Below, piece after piece: positions 53,523-62,796 of a DNA stretch of 64,000 bases; the first letter of the stretch is position 1; each line of letters opens with the position of its first letter. The notes under the pieces are model-generated. The model was not told the DNA's origin. It worked only from the letters and a program-made list of their open reading frames with translations, and did no database searches. Origin of the DNA: Gammaproteobacteria bacterium (GTDB lineage Bacteria; Pseudomonadota; Gammaproteobacteria; Burkholderiales; Nitrosomonadaceae); contig CP054179.1 of the NCBI GenBank assembly GCA_015709615.1, forward strand, positions 1,984,001 through 2,048,000, read 5' to 3'. The translations under genes were made by a program, and so were the position numbers.

Positions 53523-55835
53523 CTAAATGGGCTTCTTTAATGGATATAGGCGGCGAGTTTCGTTTGCGTTTGCCCAATAGCTTCCATTTTTTTCCTTACG
53601 CGGCCAGCCGTTTTCCTGATCCGCTATGGCTTCGACTAACTCAAGAACTCGCGATCCGAAAGTAATTGCATCATCTTCGAGCAATTCAAAGGATAGTTCA
53701 TTGAAGTGCGCGCCAAATACATTTCTGGCTTGCGCAATTCGGCTAAGCTCATCAAAAATTGGCAAGAGAATAATTGTTACCGAAGTCTCTACACCTGAAG
53801 CATCTTTCTTTGTCACGATCGTCTTAAGTTCTTGCTTCAATTTTTTGTCGAGCGCAGGCAATAGCTCACCAATCGTGAAAAGGCCATTTGCACGCTTTGG
53901 CAAGAGGCATTCGTATAATTCAACTAAGAAATTGAGCGTGGCTTCAAGTACAACACCAGCTTTGGCGCACACTAGTTGAGGGTCAGGCGGTACCTCTGTC
54001 AACAAACTCCGTAGCCTCTCAATATCGGGAACACTTCTGATATGAGTAAGGCCACCATCAAGTGTCCATCTCGTCAACTCAATGAAGTGACACTGCCCAT
54101 TTCTTAGCCAGCCCCATCGCAGCTTCTGTTTCCACGGGCGATAGTGCGTCGTAATGATGCAATGCCTAAACTTTGCAGCTTCTGTGTAAAGCATCTCTAC
54201 CAGCCTATCTACGTGTGGCTCATCCACACTGGCAAGCACATCGTCGAGAACAAGAATAGTGTTCTCGGGATCATCAAGTGATGCCAGGGCAAGAAAAACG
54301 CACAAGCCGAGTGTGTCCAAGTGGGATTGACTGAAGTACGCTTGTGGAGGGGTATTCCCTTTCCCTGCAAAACTTGCGCCTACCTCGAGCGATGCTCGCT
54401 TTCCTTCCTCAAGTTCAAGATTGATTTTGTTAAGGCCTTCGCCTGGATGGACGATTTCATAGAGCCTACCAACTTCTCCTGCAATCATTTTTAGCACGCA
54501 ATCTGTGAATGCTTGCCTCTCCTCAACAAGTATTGCGTGTGCGCGACGCAGTTTCGGGAGTAGATCATCCAATTCCTTCTGAGTTTCAACATTCTTGCGA
54601 TAGGTAGCTAATGCTTTTGCAAGAGTTGCAACAAATTTACTTTGTTCATTCCACGCGCCTTCGCATTTTATCCAGAGGGCGGGTAGATGTGATGTATCAT
54701 CCAGCCACGAAGCAAGCTCATCAAATTTTTCAGGTGCAGCTAGAATTGGCAACTTTATTTCGGCAGGGAATGTTATTTCCCTGCGTGTGATCTCAAAATT
54801 TTTACCATCACGGATCATATCAGCCTGCAAAGTAGCGATTCTCTCTTTTGCAAGCTGAACGTTTTGATCACGGCTCGTTTTATTTCTAAGTGCTACCTGT
54901 AATGCGTTAAATTGAGCCAATCGCTGCGTTACAGTATTTTGTAAATTCGCTACATTTTCGTTGCTCTCACATAAAGGACAACTCACAGGATGGGGGTGCT
55001 TGGCTAGGAATGGCGTAGCTGCCTCCAAGATGCCAACCAACTCGCTAGCACCATCTGTCGCATTAAGCATAGCATTTTCAAGTTGTCGTTCCGCTATCAC
55101 TAGTTCACTCTGAGTCGCAGTCAATGCAGAATTCGCTTCGTTAAATTTATTGGGGTAATCGGACAACTTCTGGTAGGTGCCTCGCAACTTTGCAAGAGTT
55201 GATGCCGCCGTTGTAAGAGAAGACAAATCACGACTAACCTCCGCTTCTGCCCAGCTTAATGCACTTTTTCCTGGTTTCCCGGCAGCTTCCCAAAACTGAG
55301 TGATAGATGTCTGATTGGCGAGAACAACAGCAATAGCTGTATCGCGGGTAGCATTGAGATTGTCAATTAATTTCTTCAATGAATCTTCAGAATTCGTCAC
55401 TCCTGCGATGTCGATAAATCGGCTTATCTCCGTATATCGTTCCGCTGGTTGTGCCTCAAGCAGACGAAGAATCTGACCTCTTCTGAGAATTTCCACTTTT
55501 GGTCTTAGGCTATCCGGTTGAGGAATAACTTTTCCCTTTAGTATTGTTGCTTTACAAGTCGAAGTTCCTGCCTGCAATGTTACGGCAATGTCTGATGATG
55601 TTTTTCCGATTGATGGCCAGTAGCGTTCTGTCTTATTGCCAAGTCCACGACCCTCCAGTGAGCCGATTTTACCCTTGGCAAGGAATTCAAGTGCATCGCA
55701 AATAGTGGTCTTTCCAGTTCCATTCTCACCATAAACAATAGTAAGTTTCTTTCCTTTTTCAAAATAAAGGCTAAATGGCACAACCGAGCCACGAAGGTGC
55801 TCTATAGTGAGTTTGCTAAGGGCAGGTAAATTCAC
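53523..55835 (-). CDS. Rad50/SMC-like ABC ATPase with zinc hook (RloC-like)
   Basis: A 770-aa ABC ATPase. Walker A GENGTGKTT is at 36-44, a zinc-hook-like CPLC at 286-289 between coiled coils, the signature-region FSQSHLDTLG at 501-510, Walker B LVLDD at 528-532 and the H-loop TTHYRPW at 562-568. The C-terminus contains RNVFGAH (704-710), which fits the RNx4-5H motif of HEPN ribonucleases. RloC, a known phage-triggered tRNA nuclease, has a related architecture. The start overlaps the 65-aa gene by four bases and mod begins three bases after its stop. Confidence 0.82.
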   Translation of the reverse strand: MNLPALSKLTIEHLRGSVVPFSLYFEKGKKLTIVYGENGTGKTTICDALEFLAKGKIGSLEGRGLGNKTERYWPSIGKTSSDIAVTLQAGTSTCKATILKGKVIPQPDSLRPKVEILRRGQILRLLEAQPAERYTEISRFIDIAGVTNSEDSLKKLIDNLNATRDTAIAVVLANQTSITQFWEAAGKPGKSALSWAEAEVSRDLSSLTTAASTLAKLRGTYQKLSDYPNKFNEANSALTATQSELVIAERQLENAMLNATDGASELVGILEAATPFLAKHPHPVSCPLCESNENVANLQNTVTQRLAQFNALQVALRNKTSRDQNVQLAKERIATLQADMIRDGKNFEITRREITFPAEIKLPILAAPEKFDELASWLDDTSHLPALWIKCEGAWNEQSKFVATLAKALATYRKNVETQKELDDLLPKLRRAHAILVEERQAFTDCVLKMIAGEVGRLYEIVHPGEGLNKINLELEEGKRASLEVGASFAGKGNTPPQAYFSQSHLDTLGLCVFLALASLDDPENTILVLDDVLASVDEPHVDRLVEMLYTEAAKFRHCIITTHYRPWKQKLRWGWLRNGQCHFIELTRWTLDGGLTHIRSVPDIERLRSLLTEVPPDPQLVCAKAGVVLEATLNFLVELYECLLPKRANGLFTIGELLPALDKKLKQELKTIVTKKDASGVETSVTIILLPIFDELSRIAQARNVFGAHFNELSFELLEDDAITFGSRVLELVEAIADQENGWPRKEKNGSYWANANETRRLYPLKKPI

Positions 55836-56029
55836 TTTTCCCCCTCCTTTCCTTGCGATAATTCAATAGCTAATCGCCAATCTTCGCCATTGAGTTTACC
55901 TTCGGAAAGTTTTGGCAGCAGCTTGGCACGATCTTCTATCCTAATTAATTTTTCTTGTAGCAACCGTTCAAGTACCTTGGCGGCCAACTGAGCTGAAGGC
56001 GTCTCCATATTCATTACCTCAATGTCCAA
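55832..56029 (-). CDS. Small operon protein (65 aa)
   Basis: A helical, charged 65-aa protein (METPSAQLAAKVLERLLQEK; LPKLSEGKLNGEDWRLAIEL). I recognise no family. It overlaps the Snf2 gene by 16 bases and the ATPase gene by four, so it is bound into the operon. A bridging or regulatory subunit is possible but unproven. An internal ATG (MNMETPS) is an alternative start. Confidence 0.7.
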   Translation of the reverse strand: MDIEVMNMETPSAQLAAKVLERLLQEKLIRIEDRAKLLPKLSEGKLNGEDWRLAIELSQGKEGEK

Positions 56030-58869
56030 TGCAATTTGAATATTTCAAGTGCGTTTACACGCTGTACAAGCTTACCTTCTATCACCGAAATTAATGCTTC
56101 ACGCTGCTTATCCACCTGATCCTGTGCATCAAAGAGTGAGCGTCGCTTAAGATTGCGCTGTGCCTCTAACGACTTGACTAATTTTTGTCCGGAGAGTTTG
56201 TCTTCCAGAGTTAGTGCAGTTACAGCAGTACGGCGCGCTTCCTTGATTTGACGATCAATTTCTTTAATTTCTCTTTCCAGGCCAACCTTCAAGTCATCTG
56301 CCCAGCCATCCAGTTTGTCTGCCTCAGCCTCGAAGAAACGGGCATTGCGTTCTGAGATAGTGCGCTGTATTTCCAATTGGCGCTTTTGGGTTTGTACTTC
56401 CAGGGATGTGTTTTCTAAACCAATCTGAACTTGGTTGACCACATTCCCAGGAAGTGTCAGTAGTCGTGCGGCAATTTCCTCATCCAATATTTGGTCATCA
56501 TCGGTTTTTGCTGCAAAAATAAGATGATCCTCCGCTTGATCGAGTGATTCAACGCTAAAAAGCGAGAGAGTCAACCAGCCGGATTTCCCAATATATTCTT
56601 CTAGTAATGTAACCTTTCCATCGTACTGCTGATAATCAAAATGAATTTCTGCTGGAGGCAGGTTACGCATTTTAGCCTGTGCAATGAGTGTTTCAGCGAG
56701 TGGATGGTTGAGGCGATAAAGATGCGCTTCACCGGATCGCCGTGGCAGTTCATATAATCCAACTGGGATTGCTGCAGCCTGCTCCGGGAACGGCTGTTTC
56801 TCGAGGAGGAACGAGGAATTATCCAGAAACTCAGCGCGGCCATTGAGTTCATATTGGGTAAGCTGCATCAGCAAACGTTCGTAATGATTGAGGTATGCTT
56901 TAGATGCCTCGTCCCGCACTTTGAGTTTTTCACGCACCTCGTCATCAAAATTATCTAATAATTGTTGGCGCGTGCGTGTCATGGATTCATTGATTTCCAA
57001 GCTCAATTCGAGCTGGAGCTGATCAAAAGCTGTTTGAATTTCTTCTTGCATGCGGCAGTGCTGGTAGATGGCTGCTATGCGTTTCTCGAAATCTACACCC
57101 GATTCAATAGCTCCCAATACTTCATCACTGGCACCAAAGACACCTTCAAATAGCTTGAATTTTTCTGCCAATAATTCGAAAACGCGCTTGTCCGCAGCAT
57201 TCTTGCGGTTAAGAAAGTTTACAACCACTACGTCGTGCTTTTGTCCGTAGCGATGACAACGACCGATGCGTTGCTCGATGCGTTGCGGATTCCATGGCAA
57301 ATCATAATTAACTACCAGTGAGCAGAATTGAAGATTGATACCTTCGGCACCGGCTTCCGTTGCGATCATGATGCGTCCCTGTTCACGGAAATAATCGACC
57401 AGTGCCGAGCGCATATCTGCGGTGCGCGACCCTGTTACTCGGTCGGTGCCTTTGTGACGCTCAAGCCACTGATTGTAAATAACTTTGGATTGATCGTCGG
57501 TATTAGTGCCATTGAAAAGTACAATTCCTTCAGCAAATGGACTGTCTGCCAGTAAGCGCAATAAATAGTTTTGTGTGCGGCGTGATTCGGTGAAGATGAT
57601 AGCTTTCTCGGCTGCGCCAAGTTCTTTTGCCTTGGCAAATGCAATACCCAGCGCTTTTAGCAGTGCCTTACCCTTGGCATTATGGTCTATTGAAATGGCA
57701 AGCGCGGCGAAAGCATCAAGCTCGGCAATTTCCAGTTCGAGAGCCACGCGATCATCCTCGGTGAGAAGTTCGGCGAGTTCGTCATCAGTCCATTCCTCGG
57801 CGGTTTCATCAAGTGCTTCGTAGTCCTGATCCAGTTCCTCTTCAAGCGATTCTACGGATTTCTGTTTGCCCAGCTTGTGTTTGAGTCGAGCTGAAATCGA
57901 AGTTAGCGCACCCGCAATGGCAAAGGTGGATGAGGCCAGCAACTTGCGTAACACCAGCGTCATCAGGGAACGCTGGCTTGATGGCAGTGCTTGTAGATTA
58001 TCACGTTGCAGATATTCTGAAACAAGGTGGTAAAGACGATCTTCGCTTTCTTCCGGGGTAAATTCCTCCACCAGCGGTAGACGCTTGGTGTATGGGATAT
58101 ACGCAGTGACCTGGCGACGCAGGGTTCGATGACAAACCGGCTTGAGCCGAGCCTTAAGGGTTTGAAATACTTGATCCTGGTTTAGATTGGCAAATTGCTC
58201 GCGGAAACTTTTTAAATCACCGAAAGTATGTTCATCAATAAAACTCACCAATCCATAGAGTTCCAACAGCGAATTTTGTAGTGGTGTCGCTGTAAGCAGT
58301 AGCTTATGTTTCCCCGTCAATGCCATCTTCAATGTATTTGCTATGACATTGGATGGCTTATAAACATTGCGCAGTCTATGTGCTTCATCAATAACAACCA
58401 GATCCCAGGGTATTGCATGAACATCTGCGGCCTTACTTTTTGCAAACTGGTATGAGCAAATTATGATTTCAGATGATTCAAATGGACGAAACTGGCCTTG
58501 TTTGATTGCAGCATTATAGGATTTTGCTTCGAGGATATAGCAGGGGAGAAAGAATTTCTCGTTCAACTCCTGGTGCCATTGTTTACGCAGGTTTGAAGGT
58601 GTAATGATCAAAATACGCCGTTTACGCTCAGCCCATTTTTGAGACAGCACCAATCCAGCTTCAATAGTCTTGCCTAATCCAACTTCATCAGCCAGTAGCG
58701 CGCCTTTGGAAAGTGGCGAGTTAAAAGCAAACAAGGCTGCATCGACTTGATGCGGATTGATATCCACTTGAGCACTGGCTACTGCACCTGCTAATTTTTC
58801 AGCGCTATCTGTAGAGAAACGGCGCGTTAATTCGTATGCAAAGTATTTTGCTTGGAAAGCTGTAATCAT
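56014..58869 (-). CDS. Snf2-family helicase of the defence operon
   Basis: A 951-aa Swi2/Snf2 helicase. Motifs: DEVGLGKTIEAGL (61-73), DEAH at 161-164, LLTATPLQN, and NPQRIEQRIGRCHRYGQ. The C-terminal 350 residues are coiled-coil and charged, with a helical end unlike the RapA C-terminus. Proteins of this kind occur in several antiviral islands, including class 1 DISARM. It is the first gene of a seven-gene leftward operon, with the palindrome at 58954 upstream. The link with type III Mod and Res is by operon, not experiment. Confidence 0.88.
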   Translation of the reverse strand: MITAFQAKYFAYELTRRFSTDSAEKLAGAVASAQVDINPHQVDAALFAFNSPLSKGALLADEVGLGKTIEAGLVLSQKWAERKRRILIITPSNLRKQWHQELNEKFFLPCYILEAKSYNAAIKQGQFRPFESSEIIICSYQFAKSKAADVHAIPWDLVVIDEAHRLRNVYKPSNVIANTLKMALTGKHKLLLTATPLQNSLLELYGLVSFIDEHTFGDLKSFREQFANLNQDQVFQTLKARLKPVCHRTLRRQVTAYIPYTKRLPLVEEFTPEESEDRLYHLVSEYLQRDNLQALPSSQRSLMTLVLRKLLASSTFAIAGALTSISARLKHKLGKQKSVESLEEELDQDYEALDETAEEWTDDELAELLTEDDRVALELEIAELDAFAALAISIDHNAKGKALLKALGIAFAKAKELGAAEKAIIFTESRRTQNYLLRLLADSPFAEGIVLFNGTNTDDQSKVIYNQWLERHKGTDRVTGSRTADMRSALVDYFREQGRIMIATEAGAEGINLQFCSLVVNYDLPWNPQRIEQRIGRCHRYGQKHDVVVVNFLNRKNAADKRVFELLAEKFKLFEGVFGASDEVLGAIESGVDFEKRIAAIYQHCRMQEEIQTAFDQLQLELSLEINESMTRTRQQLLDNFDDEVREKLKVRDEASKAYLNHYERLLMQLTQYELNGRAEFLDNSSFLLEKQPFPEQAAAIPVGLYELPRRSGEAHLYRLNHPLAETLIAQAKMRNLPPAEIHFDYQQYDGKVTLLEEYIGKSGWLTLSLFSVESLDQAEDHLIFAAKTDDDQILDEEIAARLLTLPGNVVNQVQIGLENTSLEVQTQKRQLEIQRTISERNARFFEAEADKLDGWADDLKVGLEREIKEIDRQIKEARRTAVTALTLEDKLSGQKLVKSLEAQRNLKRRSLFDAQDQVDKQREALISVIEGKLVQRVNALEIFKLHWTLR

Positions 58870-58953
58870 TAGCCGAAGTCTATCACCAAGTATTCCAATT
58901 CATATCGACCAGAATGATTTAAAAAGAATTAACGCTATTTTAAATATGTAGAA

Positions 58954-58966
58954 ATGTACTGTACAT
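58954..58966. promoter_or_regulatory. Odd palindrome upstream of the defence operon
   Basis: ATGTAC-T-GTACAT is a perfect 13-base palindrome, about 85 bases before the Snf2 start. It could be a repressor operator for the operon, or for the divergent umuD relic. It does not match the LexA consensus spacing. Confidence 0.35.
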
Positions 58967-59142
58967 ATTCAGAATAATCCAATTGTGGGAGTTTATATCA
59001 GACTATTTCTTTGGGCTTGACCTTTATGCGGGTTTTCTTGCTCTTTACTGTTTAATCTTGATCTTATTGGGTTGGTGCATTTGACATCACTATGGTCGTG
59101 GGTTTGAATAATGTTTCATATTTCAATGTGGAGTATCGGAAC

Positions 59143-59836
59143 ATGTCCAATCGTGGCGGAAAAAGAGAAAACGCAGGCAGGCCAGCTGGGCAGGGCAAGT
59201 ATTGCAAATTAACAGTGACAATGCGTATACCGCAAAGCCAAACGGCAATGCAAAAATGCAAAAGAGCAAATGCTGCTGGTGAGAATGGCATCACAGAAAT
59301 CGAAGTTGATGAGTTTTTAAACGATCAACCCACCTTGTTACCGCTTTTTGCCACCAAAGAATCGGTTTCCCTCTACATCAGCCGCGCCGCAGAGAAACTC
59401 CGCAGGCAACAATCGTATGCCGGGGCAGTGCATGTCTCAATCCGTACCAGTTCGTTCAATGAGAAAGAACCGTATTATGCCAACAGCATGACGATTGCGT
59501 TGCCAAGGCAAACAGACGACACGCGATTACTAACCAGGGTTGCACTCTGGGGATTGCGAAGAATTTACCGCACTGGCTATATATCACAAAGCTGGCGTGA
59601 TGCTGTCAGAACTGGTATCCCGGCAATACCGGCAAATCGATCTCTTCGGGTCAATGAACACTGATACCAAAGCAAATCAATTAATGCGCGTCATGGATCA
59701 GATCAATGCCCGTATGGGGCGAGGTACGCTAAAACTTGCATCCGAGGGAATCAAGCAACCCTGGAAGATGAAGCAGGGGAATAAAAGTCCCAATTACACG
59801 ACGTGCTGGGATGAATTGATATGCGTTGTGAAATGA
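59143..59836 (+). pseudogene. umuDC: umuDC deletion-fusion relic
   Basis: The 5' part (MSNRGGKRENAGRPAGQG, then RIP) matches the N-terminus of UmuD-type proteins. It runs directly into the C-terminal part of UmuC (ISRAAEKLRRQQSYAGAVHV and on), so the autocleavage domain and the polymerase palm are missing. A frameshift near 59577-59582 then moves the ending (YHKAGVMLSELV, SPNYTTCWDELI) to another frame. It is a dead remnant of a DNA polymerase V operon, joined by deletion. Confidence 0.8.
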
Positions 59837-60365
59837 GTGGCTGCACTGCCAGTATATAAAAACCTGCAAACAAGAATTAGTATAGACAAAAGTCTAGTAT
59901 TTCCTAAATTAATTGCAATTAATCATATAAATCAATTATGAAACACTGATGCATCATCGGTGTGTGCGGATCTTTTTGCGCTTTCATCGGTTCGGGAAAG
60001 GTAATGGATGCGGCGGAAAATGCTTCATGCGGGTGACATTATTTCGATCGGATGAATTCGCTTCTTAAACTTTTAATCGCAGATTAATTTGCAATCAAAT
60101 GAACAACTCGAGGAATAGGGCATTTGATGCCGCTTGCGCAAACGTTTATATTATAGGCAAATTGCTCAGGATATTTCGGGAAATTACGCCAGTGGCCGTG
60201 CAATCCATGAATCAGAAGTATTGCTGAGACCGGCATGCGGCGTTTATCAGCATCTTTGACGCGACTGCGATCCGTCGTGACAGTCTCGCCGGGCAAGGTC
60301 TGTGAACAGTAACGATGCCGTTGTTTTGCTCACAGTCATTATTCTTTTGAATAGGCGCTTATACC
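59837..60365. other. Intergenic region, no gene recognised
   Basis: It separates the umuDC relic from the coiled-coil gene and contains only short open frames without credible similarity or ribosome sites. I see no repeat or structured element of note here. Confidence 0.4.
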
Positions 60366-60755
60366 ATGCGAACAGTCCTTTTTTTATTATTACTGGCTTT
60401 ACCGCTCGCCATTCAGGCTGATTCCGCAACACAAGTGCGTCAACTGGAAAAAGCCTTAGCCCGCCTGCAACAAGAATCTCAATCCATCCAACAGCAATTC
60501 ATGATGATCCAAGAGTTACGCCGCAACGAAATGTCTCAACCGAGCATGACGGTGCCGCTGCCCAGCACACCGGGGCAAAGCATTCCGATCCCTAACTACG
60601 ATAATTTAATGCAATCAAAACAAGAAAGGGAGCAGCGGATCGAGAAATATACCGCCGACTTGAACCGGCTGTATGCGCGTTATACCGAACTGGAAAATGA
60701 AAAGCAGACGATCTTGGAACAAATCAATTCACTGGAACAAAAAACGAAAGAATAA
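60366..60755 (+). CDS. Exported coiled-coil protein
   Basis: A 129-aa protein with a signal peptide (about 1-18, ending QADS), then a coiled coil of heptads (LEKALARLQQESQSIQQQF), a Pro-rich break (MTVPLPSTPGQSIPIP) and a second coiled coil to the end. Periplasmic location is inferred. No family is recognised. Confidence 0.75.
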   Translation: MRTVLFLLLLALPLAIQADSATQVRQLEKALARLQQESQSIQQQFMMIQELRRNEMSQPSMTVPLPSTPGQSIPIPNYDNLMQSKQEREQRIEKYTADLNRLYARYTELENEKQTILEQINSLEQKTKE

Positions 60756-61022
60756 CGATTGTTGTAGAAGCGCTAAAAAACCGCCATGTCCGGCGATGTT
60801 ATGTTGAAATCAGCCGCAATGGCTCATAGACTGCTCGTAAGCTGCGTTTTTTCACCGGATTTCGCCTCAACTAACCGTCGCTCGCTACCTCCAAAGGATG
60901 TTTTTCGGTTGCATGCTGTTAATGCACAAGGTCAAGTGGCGCAGCGCAAGCACCATAGATCAGTATTTGCAATACGGGTAGCGTTTGTGTGAGAGTTTCC
61001 TTTAAGGTTCTCAGAATTCTCA

Positions 61023-61401
61023 CTAGACTGCGCTGATTTTGAGGGAACTGTGTTGCTTGCGCGTGACCATCGACATTACGAAGACAAAACCAACCAGCAG
61101 CATTACCCAGGATTCGGGTTCGGGGACAGGCAGCATCGTTATCGTATTACCGGAAATGCTAATGTACATGTCGGACGAGCTGAAAGTGACGCGAAAATCG
61201 GCATGATCGAGAATAGGACCGACAAAACCGGACGGCGGCGAAAAGCTGTCGCCGATATTGATACCTGCTTCAGCTTCGGAGGGATCCAGGCGAAAATCGG
61301 CGACCAAGAATAAATAATCGCCCGGAGTATGAACGGTTACATCGTACCAAGGGTCGCGGCGGAAGTGTACCGAGCCGTCGACCGACGTTTCGCCTGGGGG
61401 G
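61023..61401 (-). pseudogene. PEP-CTERM protein, N-terminally truncated by a MITE-like element
   Basis: The frame ends in a canonical PEP-CTERM sorting signal: VPEPESWVMLLVGFVFV, then a basic tail (TRKQHS). Upstream the coding frame runs back through GETSVDGSVHFRRDPW to the border with the inverted-repeat element at 61402, where the rest of the gene and the signal peptide are lost. Intact relatives are exosortase-sorted extracellular proteins. Confidence 0.75.
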
Positions 61402-61545
61402 GCGCTGATTAATTGTCTGCACGAGCGAATCGCTTCGTTGCGCGGTACTCATTCCCTCGCCTGTCTGATTGATATGTCTCGGTTGTTGCGCTCCGCGCGC
61501 CTCGCCCTTCATCGCGTTCGTCGAATTAATCAGCGCTTCCCTAAG
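61402..61545. repeat. Small non-coding inverted-repeat element (MITE-like), copy B
   Basis: GCGCTGATTAATT at the left and AATTAATCAGCGCTTCCCTAAG at the right share their ends with copy A at 45.3 kb and resemble those near mutS. The right end supplies the stop of cca (GGGAAGCGCTGA); the left end cuts the PEP-CTERM gene. About 144 bases without a gene. Confidence 0.75.
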
Positions 61546-62774
61546 TTAAAAGCAACCTTTATTCTCGCAATACGCGCTTCCCGCACGCTGGAATTGATGG
61601 CTGCGGGCAGTGCGGTAGCATCCGCGATACGCCCGCTCAATTCGGCTGCAATGGCACCGGCGTCGACGCTTTTGGCTGCGCCGTAGGCGTGCTGAAATCG
61701 TTCCGCTGGCGCATACGGCTTTGCTGCATAACCGGGACGGCCATGAAAATCGCACGCACAGGCTTGCAGGAATTCGTCGAATCTGCCGGGTTTGCGATAG
61801 GCATCGACTGCTTGCAGCATATCCGCCACGGTGGACGGCCTCAGTTCTTCCGCGCGATGCACGTCGCCGTGGTAGCGGGCAACCAGCAAGGCGAGGTCAC
61901 GCACATCTTTCGGCGCACGGATGCGCTCGCATAAGTTTTGCGTCAGTTCGATGCTGCGCGCTTCGTGGCCGATATGACGCGGCCATTCCTCGGGTGGTGT
62001 CGTGCCCTTGCCGAGATCGTGCGTCAATGTGGCAAAACGCACCGGCAGCGAATAGTTTTGCGCGGCGGCGTAATCGATCGCCAGCATGATATGCACGCCA
62101 GTGTCGATTTCCGGATGCGCGTGCGCCGGTTGTGGAACGCCGAACAGCACGTCGACTTCCGGCATGATGCGTGCCAGCGCGCCGCATTCACGCAGCATGT
62201 AGAACATCCGCGCCGGATTTCTTTCCATCAACCCGCGCGACAATTCCTGCCAAACACGCTCCGGCACCAGCGCGTCTACTTCGCCGTTATGCACCATGTC
62301 GCTCATCAAGGCGAGCGTTTCCGGTGCGATGCGGAAGCTGAAACGCGCGGCAAAGCGCGCCGCTCTGAGAATGCGCACCGGGTCTTCGGAAAAGGCGGGG
62401 CTGACATGGCGCAGAATACCGGCTTCCAGATCAGCCACGCCGTTGAATGGATCGATGATATTGCCCTCTTCGTCCTTGGCGATCGAATTGATGGTCAGGT
62501 CGCGCCGCGCCAGGTCTTCCTGCAAGGTGACTTGCGGCGAGGTAAACACTTCAAACCCTTTGTAGCCGAGCGAAATCTTCCGTTCCGTGCGCGCCAGCGC
62601 GTACTGTTCGTGCGTCTGTGGATGCAGAAAAACCGGAAAATCCTTGCCCACCGGACGATAACCAAGCTGTACCATGGCTTCGGGTGATGCGCCCACGACG
62701 ACATAATCGCGATCCTTGATCGGCAATCCGAGCAGTTCGTCGCGCACCGAACCGCCTACCAGATAAGTTTTCAT
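61530..62774 (-). CDS. cca: CCA-adding tRNA nucleotidyltransferase
   Basis: Cca adds and repairs the 3' CCA of tRNAs. The class II nucleotidyltransferase head begins KTYLVGGSVRDELLG, with the catalytic DRDYVVVG and RRDLTINSIA, followed by the RNA-binding neck and an HD-domain C-terminus (THDLGKG, then YHGDVHR). I place the start at 62774 (MKTYLVGG) by comparison with the family; the frame can begin six bases earlier. The stop lies within a MITE-like element. Confidence 0.95.
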   Translation of the reverse strand: MKTYLVGGSVRDELLGLPIKDRDYVVVGASPEAMVQLGYRPVGKDFPVFLHPQTHEQYALARTERKISLGYKGFEVFTSPQVTLQEDLARRDLTINSIAKDEEGNIIDPFNGVADLEAGILRHVSPAFSEDPVRILRAARFAARFSFRIAPETLALMSDMVHNGEVDALVPERVWQELSRGLMERNPARMFYMLRECGALARIMPEVDVLFGVPQPAHAHPEIDTGVHIMLAIDYAAAQNYSLPVRFATLTHDLGKGTTPPEEWPRHIGHEARSIELTQNLCERIRAPKDVRDLALLVARYHGDVHRAEELRPSTVADMLQAVDAYRKPGRFDEFLQACACDFHGRPGYAAKPYAPAERFQHAYGAAKSVDAGAIAAELSGRIADATALPAAINSSVREARIARIKVAFNLGKR

Positions 62775-62796
62775 GGCCATTTTGATTGAAAATACA

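Noticed and set aside
58954..58973. LexA/SOS box before the umuD relic
   Set aside because: CTG and CAG are present but separated by eight bases, not the ten of the common proteobacterial box; kept only as a palindrome.
60084..60296. A 70-aa minus-strand open frame
   Set aside because: No ribosome site, no similarity recognised and odd composition; treated as chance.
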